In this document: piece after piece, positions 52,966 through 61,645 of the stretch
Numbering within the stretch: position 1 is the stretch's first letter
Layout of the letters: each line of letters starts with the position of its first letter
Assembly: GCA_934643455.1 (NCBI GenBank)
Contig: CAKUBV010000004.1
Coordinates: 1 to 64,000 of the forward strand
Reading direction: 5' to 3'
Length of the DNA: 64,000 bases
From: Candidatus Proelusimicrobium excrementi
GTDB lineage: Bacteria > Elusimicrobiota > Elusimicrobia > Elusimicrobiales > Elusimicrobiaceae
The notes under the pieces: generated by a model
Seen by the model: only the letters and a program-made list of their open reading frames with translations
Told to the model about the DNA's origin: nothing
Database searches by the model: none
Made by a program: the position numbers and the translations under genes

Positions 52966-53424
52966 TCAGAGTGAAAAACTTTTAAGCAGCAGGCGTTCGT
53001 CTTGCATTGCACCAAGCTCTTTGATGAAATCCGGGTTAAACTTTTCCGCCAAAGCGGCCAAAAGTTTTAAATGGCTGGAGAAAAAAGCCGGCCCCGCCGG
53101 AGAAAGGAATAAAAACATGACTTTTACGTCAAGCCCGTAATCGTCTTTTATCGGGTTGGGAAGAACCGCCGCCGCGGCCTGGAAAACTTCCAAATCTTCT
53201 ATCCTTGCGTGCGGAATGCTCAGCCCGGTGTCAAGCGTGGTGCTTATGCCCTGCTCTCTTTTTAATACGGAGGAGAGGACTTCCTCCTCGTTTAAATCCG
53301 GCAGTTCGGCACAAATGGAATGAACCAATTTTGCCACCAAATCCTTTTTGACGATATTTTCCCTTATAATAAATACTCTTTTCTCATTGAGTATTAAAGG
53401 GAGATTATTATTATGATTATCCAT
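52966..53424 (-). CDS. PTS EIIA-Ntr-like phosphocarrier domain protein
   Basis: A 152-residue EIIA_2 (fructose/nitrogen type) domain. The phospho-acceptor is His72 in GLSIPHARIEDL, with VFLSPAG-like strands nearby (MFLFLSPAGPAFFSSHL). No EIIB or EIIC is linked. It should regulate rather than transport. TATACT (complement of 53432-53437) lies 7 nt before the ATG. Tight coupling to the APC permease suggests phosphorylation-dependent control of amino-acid uptake. Confidence 0.85.
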   Translation of the reverse strand: MDNHNNNLPLILNEKRVFIIRENIVKKDLVAKLVHSICAELPDLNEEEVLSSVLKREQGISTTLDTGLSIPHARIEDLEVFQAAAAVLPNPIKDDYGLDVKVMFLFLSPAGPAFFSSHLKLLAALAEKFNPDFIKELGAMQDERLLLKSFSL

Positions 53425-53496
53425 ACCTAAAAGTATATACTAACAAAAGGACGGCGGCTAGTCAAGCGGTGCGGAAGGCTCCGTCCGTCCTAAAGA

Positions 53497-53523
53497 AAAC
53501 CGCACCCGGTAAAAGGCGCGGTT
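53497..53523 (-). terminator. Terminator after the TldE-like gene
   Basis: Minus-strand stem AAACCGCGCC/GGTGCGGTTT with one mismatch, followed by a T-rich tract. Confidence 0.65.
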
Positions 53524-53534
53524 TATAAAATTGC

Positions 53535-55163
53535 TTAATCGGCTTGCGGCTTTTCAAGCTTGGGCGGTTTTTTATTTTCAACCTGACTGGGTTTTAGTTC
53601 TATTTCGCTCAGTATTACGGAAGGGGCAACCAGCGCGTAAGAAGGGTGCCTCGAAGAATAATAATTAGTGAGCGTCAAATCATCCCCGGCGGCGGTTATA
53701 TCCCTTAAAGCCCTGGTGGAAAGGGCCGGCATCTCAAAGCCGTACATAAGTGTTTCCTCCCCGGTTTTTGCGTCCACTTTATAAGCCGTTATATTGCCGC
53801 CGTCAAACCTGCGGATTATATAGCAGTAATCCAAGTTCTCTTTAAGGCAGTCCTGCATAAGGCGGGTTTTAAGTTCTTCTTTAGGCAAAGTTTTTTGCGG
53901 GAGGAAGAATAAATTGGAAGGCATAGCCTTTGCGTAGAGTTTGTTTTCAAAAAGCCCCAAACGCGCGTGTCCGTTGGTTTTGCCGGAGCTTCTTGTAGCG
54001 GGCAATTCGGTTAATTTGCCGTCTTTGACTATTTGGAGTTTTGAAGGCCTTACGCCCTCGTCATCCACTTTATAAAATCCGGCCAGCTTCTTTCCTTTAA
54101 ACGTTTCCGCTTCCGGGTCGTCTACGACGTTAAAATCAAAAGGCATTACTTTAAGGCCCTTTTTACGGGCAAATTCGCCCATATTATAGTCTTTGTCGTT
54201 GTTTAAAGAAAGCGTTTTTTTGGTGTTTGTTATGTTGTTGGCGAACAGATTTGCAAAAAGATAAGCTGCGGCCTGGCCTTCCAAGAGCACGGGGCCTATA
54301 AACGCTTCGCCTTTGGGGGAAAGGACCGCCGCCTGAATTTCTTCGGAGAAATCTTTCGCCGTTTTTATAAGATCTTCTTTTGAAGGCAGTTCGTCTTGGC
54401 TTTTATAAGACAAACTCTTTGAAGCTTCAATCGGGAAGCCCTCCGGCGTATCGGCTTCGGCTCTGAGCGTTATAGTCAATGTGGAGCCGTCTTTGACATA
54501 CTTCGCCCCTTCGCTTGAAAGGAAAAATACGGCGCTTTGCCCCGCCGCCGCGAAAACGGAAAATTTCTTTAAAGATTTTACATCGCCCTGCTTTGACATT
54601 TCCTCCGCCAGTGAAATAAGATAATCTTTATCAAAAGGGGGGAATTCCGGCGAGGGAACGTCGGAAGATATTTCCGCCGCGCTGAAATCCGGGTTTTCCT
54701 GTTTTACATGTTTTTTCTTTAAATAGGCCAGTTTTTTAGTGTATTGATCCAAAGCCTGTTTGTAAGCGTTGTCTGTTTGAAGCCAAAGAGCTCTTCTGAT
54801 ACTTTCGTAAGACATACTGGGCAGCTGGCCTTCGGCGGTGGAAATTACCGTATTTTCAAAAAAGCTGCTGTCCGTTTTTTTATCGCCGGCGCGCAGCATT
54901 ACGCTTATGCTTATATCCCCTTTTGATTCGTTTTCCACATACTTTTCGCCCATAAAAGCGCCTACGGCGAAAGAGTCCCCGGCGCTGACTTTATATGCGG
55001 CGTAATAAGGTTTTGCCATGCCTTTTGTTTTAAGATCTTTCATGGTGCGGGCCATTTCGTCCTGCATGGCTTTGAAGATTACTTCCCCGTTTTTGCTGAC
55101 GTCAAAGGCGTTTGCTTCGCCCAGTAAAAACAAAGCGGTTAAAAAGAGTAAAAGCTTTTTCAT
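53535..55163 (-). CDS. Exported TldE/PmbA-like protein lacking the metal motif
   Basis: A 542-residue protein with a signal peptide (LLLFLTALFLLGEANA). Its fold elements match the TldD-like neighbour (EGVRPSKLQIVKDGKLTEL; RSSGKTNGHARLGL), but where TldD has HExxxH this protein reads AAAYLFANLFANN, so no metal site. In the cytoplasmic TldD/TldE pair, TldE likewise lacks the metal site and partners TldD. It overlaps the upstream gene's stop by one base and has GGAGG upstream. Confidence 0.75.
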   Translation of the reverse strand: MKKLLLFLTALFLLGEANAFDVSKNGEVIFKAMQDEMARTMKDLKTKGMAKPYYAAYKVSAGDSFAVGAFMGEKYVENESKGDISISVMLRAGDKKTDSSFFENTVISTAEGQLPSMSYESIRRALWLQTDNAYKQALDQYTKKLAYLKKKHVKQENPDFSAAEISSDVPSPEFPPFDKDYLISLAEEMSKQGDVKSLKKFSVFAAAGQSAVFFLSSEGAKYVKDGSTLTITLRAEADTPEGFPIEASKSLSYKSQDELPSKEDLIKTAKDFSEEIQAAVLSPKGEAFIGPVLLEGQAAAYLFANLFANNITNTKKTLSLNNDKDYNMGEFARKKGLKVMPFDFNVVDDPEAETFKGKKLAGFYKVDDEGVRPSKLQIVKDGKLTELPATRSSGKTNGHARLGLFENKLYAKAMPSNLFFLPQKTLPKEELKTRLMQDCLKENLDYCYIIRRFDGGNITAYKVDAKTGEETLMYGFEMPALSTRALRDITAAGDDLTLTNYYSSRHPSYALVAPSVILSEIELKPSQVENKKPPKLEKPQAD

Positions 55164-56887
55164 TATTTTTTGCCTCCTTTTTCTTTTTTAGCCTGCGGCG
55201 GCGTTAATATCGGCAGATTGTCGTAAGATTTCTGCACTTTTTCAACTTCCAGCTCCGATATCAATACGCTTGGGGCTATGGCCGATACCGGCACCCAGCC
55301 GGATTCCGCTCCGCAGGAACCGTTAAAAACGGCGTAATCGTCGGCCGCGGCTATTATTTTGTTAAAGCTGGTAAGCGGCGTGCCGACTATATCCGCCCCG
55401 CGGATAATTTCGTCGGGTCTGTCGTCTGGGAAAACTTTGTAAACAAGCAAAGGCTGAACTTTAAACGATTGCGGGTTCGAGGTGTCAATCATCGTAAATC
55501 CGCCGGAAATATCGTCTATTATAAGCCCGTACGGTTTGTTTTGTTTTTTGATTTCTTCTTTAAGCATTTGCTTTAAAGTGGGGAAATCGACCGTATGGGC
55601 GGCTTCAACCACGGTAATGCCCATTCTGGAAACCGGCCTGAACCTTATTTGTTTTCTGCCGTGCCCGTTAGAGGTTTTAAAGCCTTTTATCGGAGAGCGG
55701 CTCATTAAAAACCCTTTAAGTATGCCGTCTTTTATTATGGTTACGTTTTCGGAAGGGACGCCTTCGTCGTCGTAAGCGTAATAGCCGCGAAGAGGAATAT
55801 TTTTAAAATATTTCAGCGTCGGGTTATCATATACGCTGATTAAAGGGGAAATTACTTCCTTATCCATTTTGTTGGTAAAGGTCTGGCCGAAGTCGTCGTC
55901 TTTCTGGCGGTGTCCCTCAACTCTGTGGCCCAAAATTTCATGGAAGAAAACGCCGGTCGCCCTGTTTTTAAGAATTACCGGCCCGTGGAAAGGTTCGGCC
56001 GCCTCGGCGTTTTGCAGGGCTTTTAGTTCTTGTATGGACTGTGCGATATCTTCTTTTATTTTTTCCGGGGAGGGCATCTCTTCCGGGGAAGTAAAATCGT
56101 AATAATTGTTTCTTTCAAGCAGCATTCCGTCTTTGTTGCGGGAGGTTATGGTATAAACTATTCTGCCGAGTATTTGCCCCTGCACGGTTCTGACTCCTTC
56201 CGAATTTACGAAATATTTGTTTTTAAGGCTGGCGCTGTAGGACGCGAAAGAAGAGAGTATAAAACTTTCGTTTTTGAACATGGCGGAATATTCGTCCAGT
56301 TCTTTGGCGGTTTTATCCAAAATTTCTTTGGAAATCAGCGGCGTATTTTCTATCGGCGCATAATAGGATACAGGCTTCATTTTTGCCGAAAAGTCGTCGG
56401 AATCGTCCGCGCGCTGGGCGGAGGTCATCGCGTTTGTCTTTACTTTAAGGTAATCTTCCTGGGCGGCGGTTGCGGCGTCTTCCGTCAAAATCCAAAGCAT
56501 ATTTTTAATTTGCTTTGGCGAAGGCATAGGCCCGTTTACCAAAACATTTGTATTGCGCTGCCCGAAATCTATCGATTTGAGTTTGCGGGTATTATCCAGC
56601 TCGCGGCTTCCCGCGCGGGCGTCAACGTCCGCGGCGCCGGTGCTTACCGTGTATACGTAAGCGTTTTCGCCCAAAGTGGAAATGACCGACGCGGATTGAG
56701 TGCTTTCAATTTGATAAGAAAGGAAATAAATCGGCGGATCAAGTTTGGAAAGCTTTTTCATGGAGCGTTTAAGCTCGCTCTGCATTGCTTTTACTACTTT
56801 ATCGTTATCAATGCTTTTTGCGCAGTCCGCCGCAAAGGCGCGGCAGAGCGTAAGAAGCAGACAAAGCAAAACGGAAATTTTCTTCAT
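55163..56887 (-). CDS. Exported TldD-like metallopeptidase
   Basis: A 574-residue protein with a signal peptide (MKKISVLLCLLLTLCRAFAAD). The TldD metal motif is FHEILGHRVEGHR, with His316, Glu317 and His321. Other shared parts are YYAYDDEGVPSENVTIIKDG, LMSRSPIKGFKTSNGHGR and GADIVGTPLTSFNKI. TldD/TldE degrade unfolded peptides and mature some peptide toxins in the cytoplasm; here both members are exported, so the task must be periplasmic or extracellular. The start is taken at the second Met, 6 nt after AAGGGG. TATAAT lies upstream. Confidence 0.82.
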   Translation of the reverse strand: MKKISVLLCLLLTLCRAFAADCAKSIDNDKVVKAMQSELKRSMKKLSKLDPPIYFLSYQIESTQSASVISTLGENAYVYTVSTGAADVDARAGSRELDNTRKLKSIDFGQRNTNVLVNGPMPSPKQIKNMLWILTEDAATAAQEDYLKVKTNAMTSAQRADDSDDFSAKMKPVSYYAPIENTPLISKEILDKTAKELDEYSAMFKNESFILSSFASYSASLKNKYFVNSEGVRTVQGQILGRIVYTITSRNKDGMLLERNNYYDFTSPEEMPSPEKIKEDIAQSIQELKALQNAEAAEPFHGPVILKNRATGVFFHEILGHRVEGHRQKDDDFGQTFTNKMDKEVISPLISVYDNPTLKYFKNIPLRGYYAYDDEGVPSENVTIIKDGILKGFLMSRSPIKGFKTSNGHGRKQIRFRPVSRMGITVVEAAHTVDFPTLKQMLKEEIKKQNKPYGLIIDDISGGFTMIDTSNPQSFKVQPLLVYKVFPDDRPDEIIRGADIVGTPLTSFNKIIAAADDYAVFNGSCGAESGWVPVSAIAPSVLISELEVEKVQKSYDNLPILTPPQAKKEKGGKK

Positions 56888-56941
56888 GTTCATCCCCTTG
56901 TTTTAGACTTTTTTTAATTATAGCATTTAGCCGTGCGCGTG

Positions 56942-56969
56942 TTGCCAAGGCTTTTAATAATGTTATAAT
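56942..56969 (+). promoter_or_regulatory. Promoter of greA
   Basis: TTGCCA (56942-56947) and TATAAT (56964-56969) are separated by 16 bases, a good sigma70-type promoter. Confidence 0.75.
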
Positions 56970-57017
56970 AAAAAGGTAGCTTTGGGCCGCAGGGCCTTAA
57001 GTTCGGGAGGACAGACA

Positions 57018-57491
57018 GTGAGTGAAACTTTTTATTTGAGCCGCAAAAATTACGAAAAGCTTAGAGAGGAACTCGACGCGCTTAAAAAAATAAAAGCCCA
57101 ACTTTCGGAAGAAATCGGCGAAGCGGCCCGCCAAGGCGATTTGAAAGAGAACGCGGAATACGCCGCCGCGAAGGAAAAGCAGGCCGAAACTCTTTCCAAA
57201 ATAAACGATTTGGAAATCCGCCTGCGCAATACCCGTATTACCGACGATTTGGACGTCGACCGCAGCGAAGCCAGAATCGGCGCCACGGTTACGATAGAGG
57301 ATTTATCCGACGGCGAGCAATCCGTTTACACTTTGGTGGGGTCAATGGAGTCCAACCCGGAAGCGGGGCTTCTTTCGGTAAAAACGCCGATAGCCACCGG
57401 CCTTTTGGGCTGCAAAGAAGGCCAGATTTTTGAAGTGGCTTTGCCGCGCGGCAAACGCAAATATAAATTAGTTAAGTTGGAATATAAATAA
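57018..57491 (+). CDS. greA: Transcription elongation factor GreA
   Basis: Rescues backtracked RNA polymerase by stimulating transcript cleavage. It has 157 residues. The N-terminal coiled coil (1-75) carries GEAARQGDLKENAEYAAAKEKQ, including the DLKEN tip acidic residues. The C-terminal FKBP-like domain has SPIG-type contacts (KTPIATGLLGCKEGQ). The start is GTG 57018 behind GGGAGG; the frame is open upstream to 56982, which lies in the leader. It is followed 12 bases later by the channel gene. Confidence 0.94.
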   Translation: MSETFYLSRKNYEKLREELDALKKIKAQLSEEIGEAARQGDLKENAEYAAAKEKQAETLSKINDLEIRLRNTRITDDLDVDRSEARIGATVTIEDLSDGEQSVYTLVGSMESNPEAGLLSVKTPIATGLLGCKEGQIFEVALPRGKRKYKLVKLEYK

Positions 57492-57503
57492 GGAGATACC
57501 AAA

Positions 57504-58196
57504 ATGGGTGCAGAACTTGAAACTCTGGCTAACAGAACTATTGAACCTTTTGTAGTTCTTTTCAATAAATCAGTGGAGCTTATCCCCGGCATAATCGTCG
57601 CGCTTGTAATGTTGTTTTTTGGTTTGTTTTTATCCAGGTGGACAAGCACCATAGTCCGCAAACTTTTAAACGCGATTAAGCTTGATATGTGGACTTCCAA
57701 AATAGGCGTCAACGAGATTTTAACCAGAATCGGCTTCGGCAAAAGCCCCACTTACGTTATAGCTTTTGTTCTTTCCTGGGCCGTAATGATTACCTTTATC
57801 ATGATAGCCGCCGATTCTTTGGGCTTAAGCACCATAAGAACTTTGCTTTATAATCTGCTTGCTTTTATCCCCAAACTTTTCGCCTGCATAGTAATCCTTT
57901 TTGCGGGGCTGCTGTTCGGCAGATTTGTGGAAAACGTCGTTCAGAACTCGGCCAAAGCCAATAATATCAGGGGGGGGGTATTCTTCTCCAAGGTAATTAA
58001 TATCGTGGTGGTGATATTCGCCATACTTTTGGCTTTGGAGCAAATTAACATCAACTTCGCTTTGATAAACGACGTGATTTTGATACTTTTGGCTTCAATG
58101 GGTTTGGGTTTGGCGATAGCTTTCGGCTTGGGCGCGAAGGACGTCGTGGCCGACTTCCTGAAAGAAAGCCTTAAAAAGGAAGAAGACGCCAAATAA
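57504..58196 (+). CDS. MscS-related small membrane protein with a G9 tract
   Basis: A 230-residue protein of the conserved-TM-helix group related to MscS channels. It has about five hydrophobic helices (ELIPGIIVALVMLFFGLFL; FVLSWAVMITFIMIAADSL; KLFACIVILFAGLLFGRFV; INIVVVIFAILLALEQI; VILILLASMGLGLAIAFGL) and ends GAKDVVADFLKESLKK, but lacks the MscS cytoplasmic cage. A run of nine G lies at 57970-57978 (codes RGGV) and a single-base slip would truncate it. AGGAG precedes the start. Confidence 0.82.
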   Translation: MGAELETLANRTIEPFVVLFNKSVELIPGIIVALVMLFFGLFLSRWTSTIVRKLLNAIKLDMWTSKIGVNEILTRIGFGKSPTYVIAFVLSWAVMITFIMIAADSLGLSTIRTLLYNLLAFIPKLFACIVILFAGLLFGRFVENVVQNSAKANNIRGGVFFSKVINIVVVIFAILLALEQININFALINDVILILLASMGLGLAIAFGLGAKDVVADFLKESLKKEEDAK

Positions 58197-58201
58197 ACCT
58201 G

Positions 58202-58258
58202 CTCCGTTTTACGGAGTTTTGCAAAAATTTAAAAGCCCCGGTTTTGCCGGGGCTTTTT
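58202..58258 (+). terminator. Tandem terminators after the channel gene
   Basis: First stem CTCCG/CGGAG with TTTT (58202-58220). Second stem AAAGCCCCGG/CCGGGGCTTT with TTTTT (about 58232-58258), which can also act on the minus strand. Confidence 0.8.
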
Positions 58259-58277
58259 ACTCTCTGATTAAATGTTT

Positions 58278-58640
58278 TTATATGGCCAGCTTTTGTATGG
58301 CCAAGGTTAGATCGTCCATATCAAAAGGCTTGTAAAGGATATCGTCCGCGCCGGCGGCTTTGACTTCTTTATTCAAGCTTTCGCGGTGCATTGCCGTTAT
58401 TACAAGCACTTTAATATCCGGGTAATTTTCCTTTAAACTCTTTAATATGTCCATGCCGGATTCCTCCGGGAAGAACATATCCAGCAAAATCAAATCCGGC
58501 GTAAAACCGCTGTTTAAAGCGCTGAAAAGTTCCTGCGAGCCCTGTGCCGTGGCTATAACGTCGTAGCCTTCGCTGTTAAGAGCGTTTTGTATTGTTGTTC
58601 TGAGTACGGCCGAATCGTCTACTATAATAATCTTCTTCAT
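58278..58640 (-). CDS. Single-domain CheY-like response regulator
   Basis: A 120-residue stand-alone receiver with the full set of key residues: Asp8/Asp9, phospho-acceptor Asp54, Thr82 and Lys104. No output domain. It follows the phosphohexomutase by three bases. No chemotaxis genes are in the window, so its kinase and partner are unknown. Confidence 0.88.
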   Translation of the reverse strand: MKKIIIVDDSAVLRTTIQNALNSEGYDVIATAQGSQELFSALNSGFTPDLILLDMFFPEESGMDILKSLKENYPDIKVLVITAMHRESLNKEVKAAGADDILYKPFDMDDLTLAIQKLAI

Positions 58641-58643
58641 ATA

Positions 58644-60056
58644 TTATTTAAAAGCGGCGGTGATTTTCTCCCCGAAGTCCAGGAACGCTTCCGTTTGTTT
58701 TTTGTCGCCTGTTTCGCTGTAAAGCCTCAAAATAGGCTCGGTGCCGGAGGGGCGTATAAGCAGCCATTCGTCATTATCAAGTATTATTTTCAGTCCGTCA
58801 AAAGTGTAGACTTCCGCTATATGGTGCCCCAAAATCTTTTTGGGAAGCTTCTTTTTAAGCCTTTCCGCCATTACGGTTCTGTCTATTGATTTGGATATGG
58901 GGAAGTCCCTTCTTTGATAGCAGCTTGCGCCGTATTCCTGTTCAATTTCTTTCACAAGTTCGCTTAAAGCCATTTTGCGGGAGGCCATAATCTCCATAAT
59001 ATACATTATGAGGGTCAGCCCGTCGCGTTCCGGCATAAGGCCCTGCCAGCAATAACCGCCGGATTCCTCCGCGCCGAAAGCGATATCTTCCAAAGCGGTG
59101 CGTTCGGCTATATATTTAAATCCTACGGGTACTTCTTCAAATTCCAAGCCGGCGGCGCGCGCCACTCTCTTGTTTAAATAGCCCATGGAAAGGCATTGCA
59201 GCACTTTGCCGTTTACTTTTTTGTTTTTTACTATATGATTAAGCACTATGGCCGAAACCATGCAGGGGCTAAGGTATTTGCCTTTTTCGTCTATAAGGGC
59301 GGTTCTGTCGCCGTCGCCGTCAAAAGCCGCGCCGAGCAGGCACTTGTTTTTTATGACCGTTTTTTTTAGTTCGGCCAAATTCTCTTCCTTCGGCTCTGGT
59401 TTAATTCCGCCGAAGCAGGGATCATGGCTTGAGTTAATGGCGATAACGCGGTTCTCGCCTAAAATCTGTTCCATATATCCGGCCGCGCTGCCGTGCATAT
59501 AATCAACTGCGGCTTTGCCTTTAAGGGCGGCTACTTTCTTTAAATTTACTTTGCCGGCTATATATTTAAAATAAATCTTTTCCAGCCCGGCGGAAGCTTC
59601 AACCTGATGGCCGGGTATGTAAAGGACGGATTTTTGGTCCAAGAGTTCTTCTATTTCTTTGGTAAGCCTGGCGGAAATGGAGCCGCCGTTTACTTTAATC
59701 TTAATACCGTTGTACTGCGGAGGATTATGGCTGGCCGTAACCATTATGGTAATCCAAAATTTAGTGTAGGAAAGGCAGCTCATTACCGGCGTAGTTACGG
59801 GTTTGTCAAGTAAAGTTACGTCAATTTTGTTTAATTTTAAAATGCTGGCGATATCCGCGGCGAATTTATCGGAAAGAAAACGCCTGTCGTATCCTACCGC
59901 GGCGATATTTGTTTTTTCGCCCAGGTCCGAAGGCGCGTTAAGGTTGATGAAATCCGCCAAAGCCTGCGCCATTCTCCTTACGTTTTCAAAAGTAAAATCC
60001 CAAGCTATTATTCCGCGCCATCCGTCGGTGCCGAATTTAATGTCTGATGTGGCCAT
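58644..60056 (-). CDS. Phosphoglucomutase/phosphomannomutase
   Basis: A 470-residue alpha-D-phosphohexomutase with canonical motifs: TASHNPPQYNG (Ser109), DGDGDR metal loop, FGAEESGGY sugar loop and IRPSGTEPILR phosphate loop. The start is MATSDIKFGT with AGGAG 10 nt upstream; the open frame continuing into the tmRNA is not coding. Sugar specificity is not clear. Compare the divergent paralogue at 23466-24947. Confidence 0.92.
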   Translation of the reverse strand: MATSDIKFGTDGWRGIIAWDFTFENVRRMAQALADFINLNAPSDLGEKTNIAAVGYDRRFLSDKFAADIASILKLNKIDVTLLDKPVTTPVMSCLSYTKFWITIMVTASHNPPQYNGIKIKVNGGSISARLTKEIEELLDQKSVLYIPGHQVEASAGLEKIYFKYIAGKVNLKKVAALKGKAAVDYMHGSAAGYMEQILGENRVIAINSSHDPCFGGIKPEPKEENLAELKKTVIKNKCLLGAAFDGDGDRTALIDEKGKYLSPCMVSAIVLNHIVKNKKVNGKVLQCLSMGYLNKRVARAAGLEFEEVPVGFKYIAERTALEDIAFGAEESGGYCWQGLMPERDGLTLIMYIMEIMASRKMALSELVKEIEQEYGASCYQRRDFPISKSIDRTVMAERLKKKLPKKILGHHIAEVYTFDGLKIILDNDEWLLIRPSGTEPILRLYSETGDKKQTEAFLDFGEKITAAFK

Positions 60057-60149
60057 ATACAAAACGCTCCTGTGATAAAGCGGTTTAAGCGTCCGCCCGG
60101 TATAAAATCGTACAAACCCGCCCGGCTTAAGCAAGGCGGTAAAAACAAG

Positions 60150-60495
60150 TGGAGGCGGCGGGATTCGCACCCGCGTCCAAACATCCATACGGCACGGTTA
60201 CTACAGGTTTAGCTTCGGCTTAAAAACGCGCCCGCATGCCCGAAGCCGCTGCTTGCGCGCTTGTTTAATTTATCTTAAGAAGGATTAGGCTAAACGAACC
60301 TTTCCTTCAGCATCCGGCTTATTTGACCGTTACGCTCCGCCCGCCGGCGAAGAAGAGCAAACGGGTTTAGGCGGTAGCCCAAACGTTGTTGTTGTAGTTG
60401 TTGCCAACTAATTGTTTTGGCCCTATTTAAACCGGCCTGGCCAACCGGTACCTGCAACCGAACTTCAGAGATATCTGTCGAAACTGGTCGCCCCC
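60150..60495 (-). ncRNA. ssrA: Transfer-messenger RNA
   Basis: The 5' end GGGGGCG (from 60495) pairs with CGCCTCC at the 3' end to form the acceptor stem. The T-arm stretch is GGACGCGGGTGCGAATCCCG. CCA is not encoded after the discriminator A at 60150. The tag frame follows TAGTT: GGC resume codon at 60405-60403, read as GNNYNNNVWATA and stop (TAA ending at 60367). It rescues stalled ribosomes. The length is about 346 nt. The upstream TATCCT (about 60519) could be a promoter box. Confidence 0.93.
60367..60405 (-). CDS. tmRNA proteolysis tag, GNNYNNNVWATA
   Basis: Inside ssrA. GGC AAC AAC TAC AAC AAC AAC GTT TGG GCT ACC GCC then TAA. The motif TAGTT before GGC resembles the resume-point context of other tmRNAs. 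The tag has an Asn-rich start as usual but ends VWATA rather than ALAA. Confidence 0.7.
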   Translation of the reverse strand, partial: GNNYNNNVWATA

Positions 60496-60593
60496 TAAAG
60501 CTGATTGTTTAACAAGGATAGCAAATTTAGCAATTCATTTGCAATATGGCGCGCCCTCGCCTGCGGATTTAAGCCCTTTAGCGGGCCCGGCCT

Positions 60594-60620
60594 TAAAAAA
60601 CCCCGCCTTGGCGGGCGGGG
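60594..60620 (-). terminator. Terminator after terC
   Basis: Minus-strand stem CCCCGCC/GGCGGGG (60601-60607 with 60614-60620) followed by a T7 run. Confidence 0.85.
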
Positions 60621-60626
60621 CTTAAA

Positions 60627-61556
60627 TCAGTTTGAAGTTTCGTTTTTCCTTTTTTTGTGCAGTACCGAAGCCAGCACCGCGGCCGAAAGTATAAGAACTA
60701 TTACCAGCAAAGACCAAGCCGTCGGAAAATGGTAAAAATGCGAAATCAGCATTTTTGCGCCTACAAACACCAATACTGCGGCGATACCGTATTTAAGGTA
60801 TTCGAATTTGCCCGCCATACCCGCCAAAAGGAAGTATAAGGACCTAAGCCCTATAATCGCGAATATGTTTGAAGTGTAAACTATAAACGTATCATGTGTT
60901 ATAGAAAGCACCGCCGGTATGGAATCTATGGCGAAGATTAAATCCGAAGTTTCAATAACCAATACTGTGGCGAACAGCGGCGTGGCGAATATTTTGCCCG
61001 CTTCTTTTATAAAAAAGTTTTCCCCGTGATAATTATCTTTCAGCGGCATAATCTTTTTTAAGGCTTTAAGCGCCGGGTTTTGGGAGGGATCGAAAGAGTC
61101 GTCGTCATGAGTTATCATTTTTACGGCGGTATATATCAGCAGCGCGCCGAAGATGTAAATCATAAAAGTAAATTTGGTTATCAGCTGTACGCCTATAAAA
61201 ATGAAGAGGAACCTCATCAATACCGCGCCCAATATGCCCCATATGAGCACTTTGGGCTGATGTTCCGCCGGCACCGCAAAGTAGGAAAATATCATTATAA
61301 ATACGAACATATTGTCTATGGACAATGAATATTCTATTACGTATCCGGTAAAAAACTCCAAAGCTTTGCCTTGGCCGAGCGTGAGCCAGACCGCTCCGCC
61401 GAAAAGCGCGGCCAAGGCTATCCAAGCGGCCACCATGCAGGAGGCCTCTTTGATGCTTACTTTGCCGTGATGATGCTGCACCACGACGAGATCCACGAAC
61501 AGAGCGGCTGCTATCACCGCCCAGAAAACTATCCACATTATTAAATGTACTGTCAT
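60627..61556 (-). CDS. TerC/Alx family integral membrane protein
   Basis: A 309-residue protein with about nine membrane helices. Family marks: FVDLVVVQHH, EFFTGYVIEYSLSIDNMFVFI, ALLIYTAVKMITHDD and VIETSDLIFAIDSIPAVLSIT, with the paired Asp residues used for metal export. Alx/TerC proteins act in manganese homeostasis and insertion of exported metalloenzymes. The start is MTVHLIMWIVF; TATAAT (complement of 61564-61569) lies 7 nt before it, so leaderless. The longer open frame upstream is not used. Confidence 0.87.
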   Translation of the reverse strand: MTVHLIMWIVFWAVIAAALFVDLVVVQHHHGKVSIKEASCMVAAWIALAALFGGAVWLTLGQGKALEFFTGYVIEYSLSIDNMFVFIMIFSYFAVPAEHQPKVLIWGILGAVLMRFLFIFIGVQLITKFTFMIYIFGALLIYTAVKMITHDDDSFDPSQNPALKALKKIMPLKDNYHGENFFIKEAGKIFATPLFATVLVIETSDLIFAIDSIPAVLSITHDTFIVYTSNIFAIIGLRSLYFLLAGMAGKFEYLKYGIAAVLVFVGAKMLISHFYHFPTAWSLLVIVLILSAAVLASVLHKKRKNETSN

Positions 61557-61645
61557 ATATCGGATTATATAATATAAGCGGCTTGCCTTGCCATGAGGGG
61601 GCTTTGGTGTGCAAAAAGCGCGCAATTTGATAAAATATTTAAAAG

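Noticed and set aside
56030..56917. Long open frame (295 codons) opposite the TldD-like gene
   Set aside because: It lies antisense to a gene with a clear catalytic motif and signal peptide. Its composition is the reverse-strand shadow of that codon use and it shows no motif.
60057..60188. N-terminal extension of the phosphohexomutase into ssrA
   Set aside because: The open frame runs over the tmRNA 3' end. The MATSDIKFGT start has AGGAG and matches the family.
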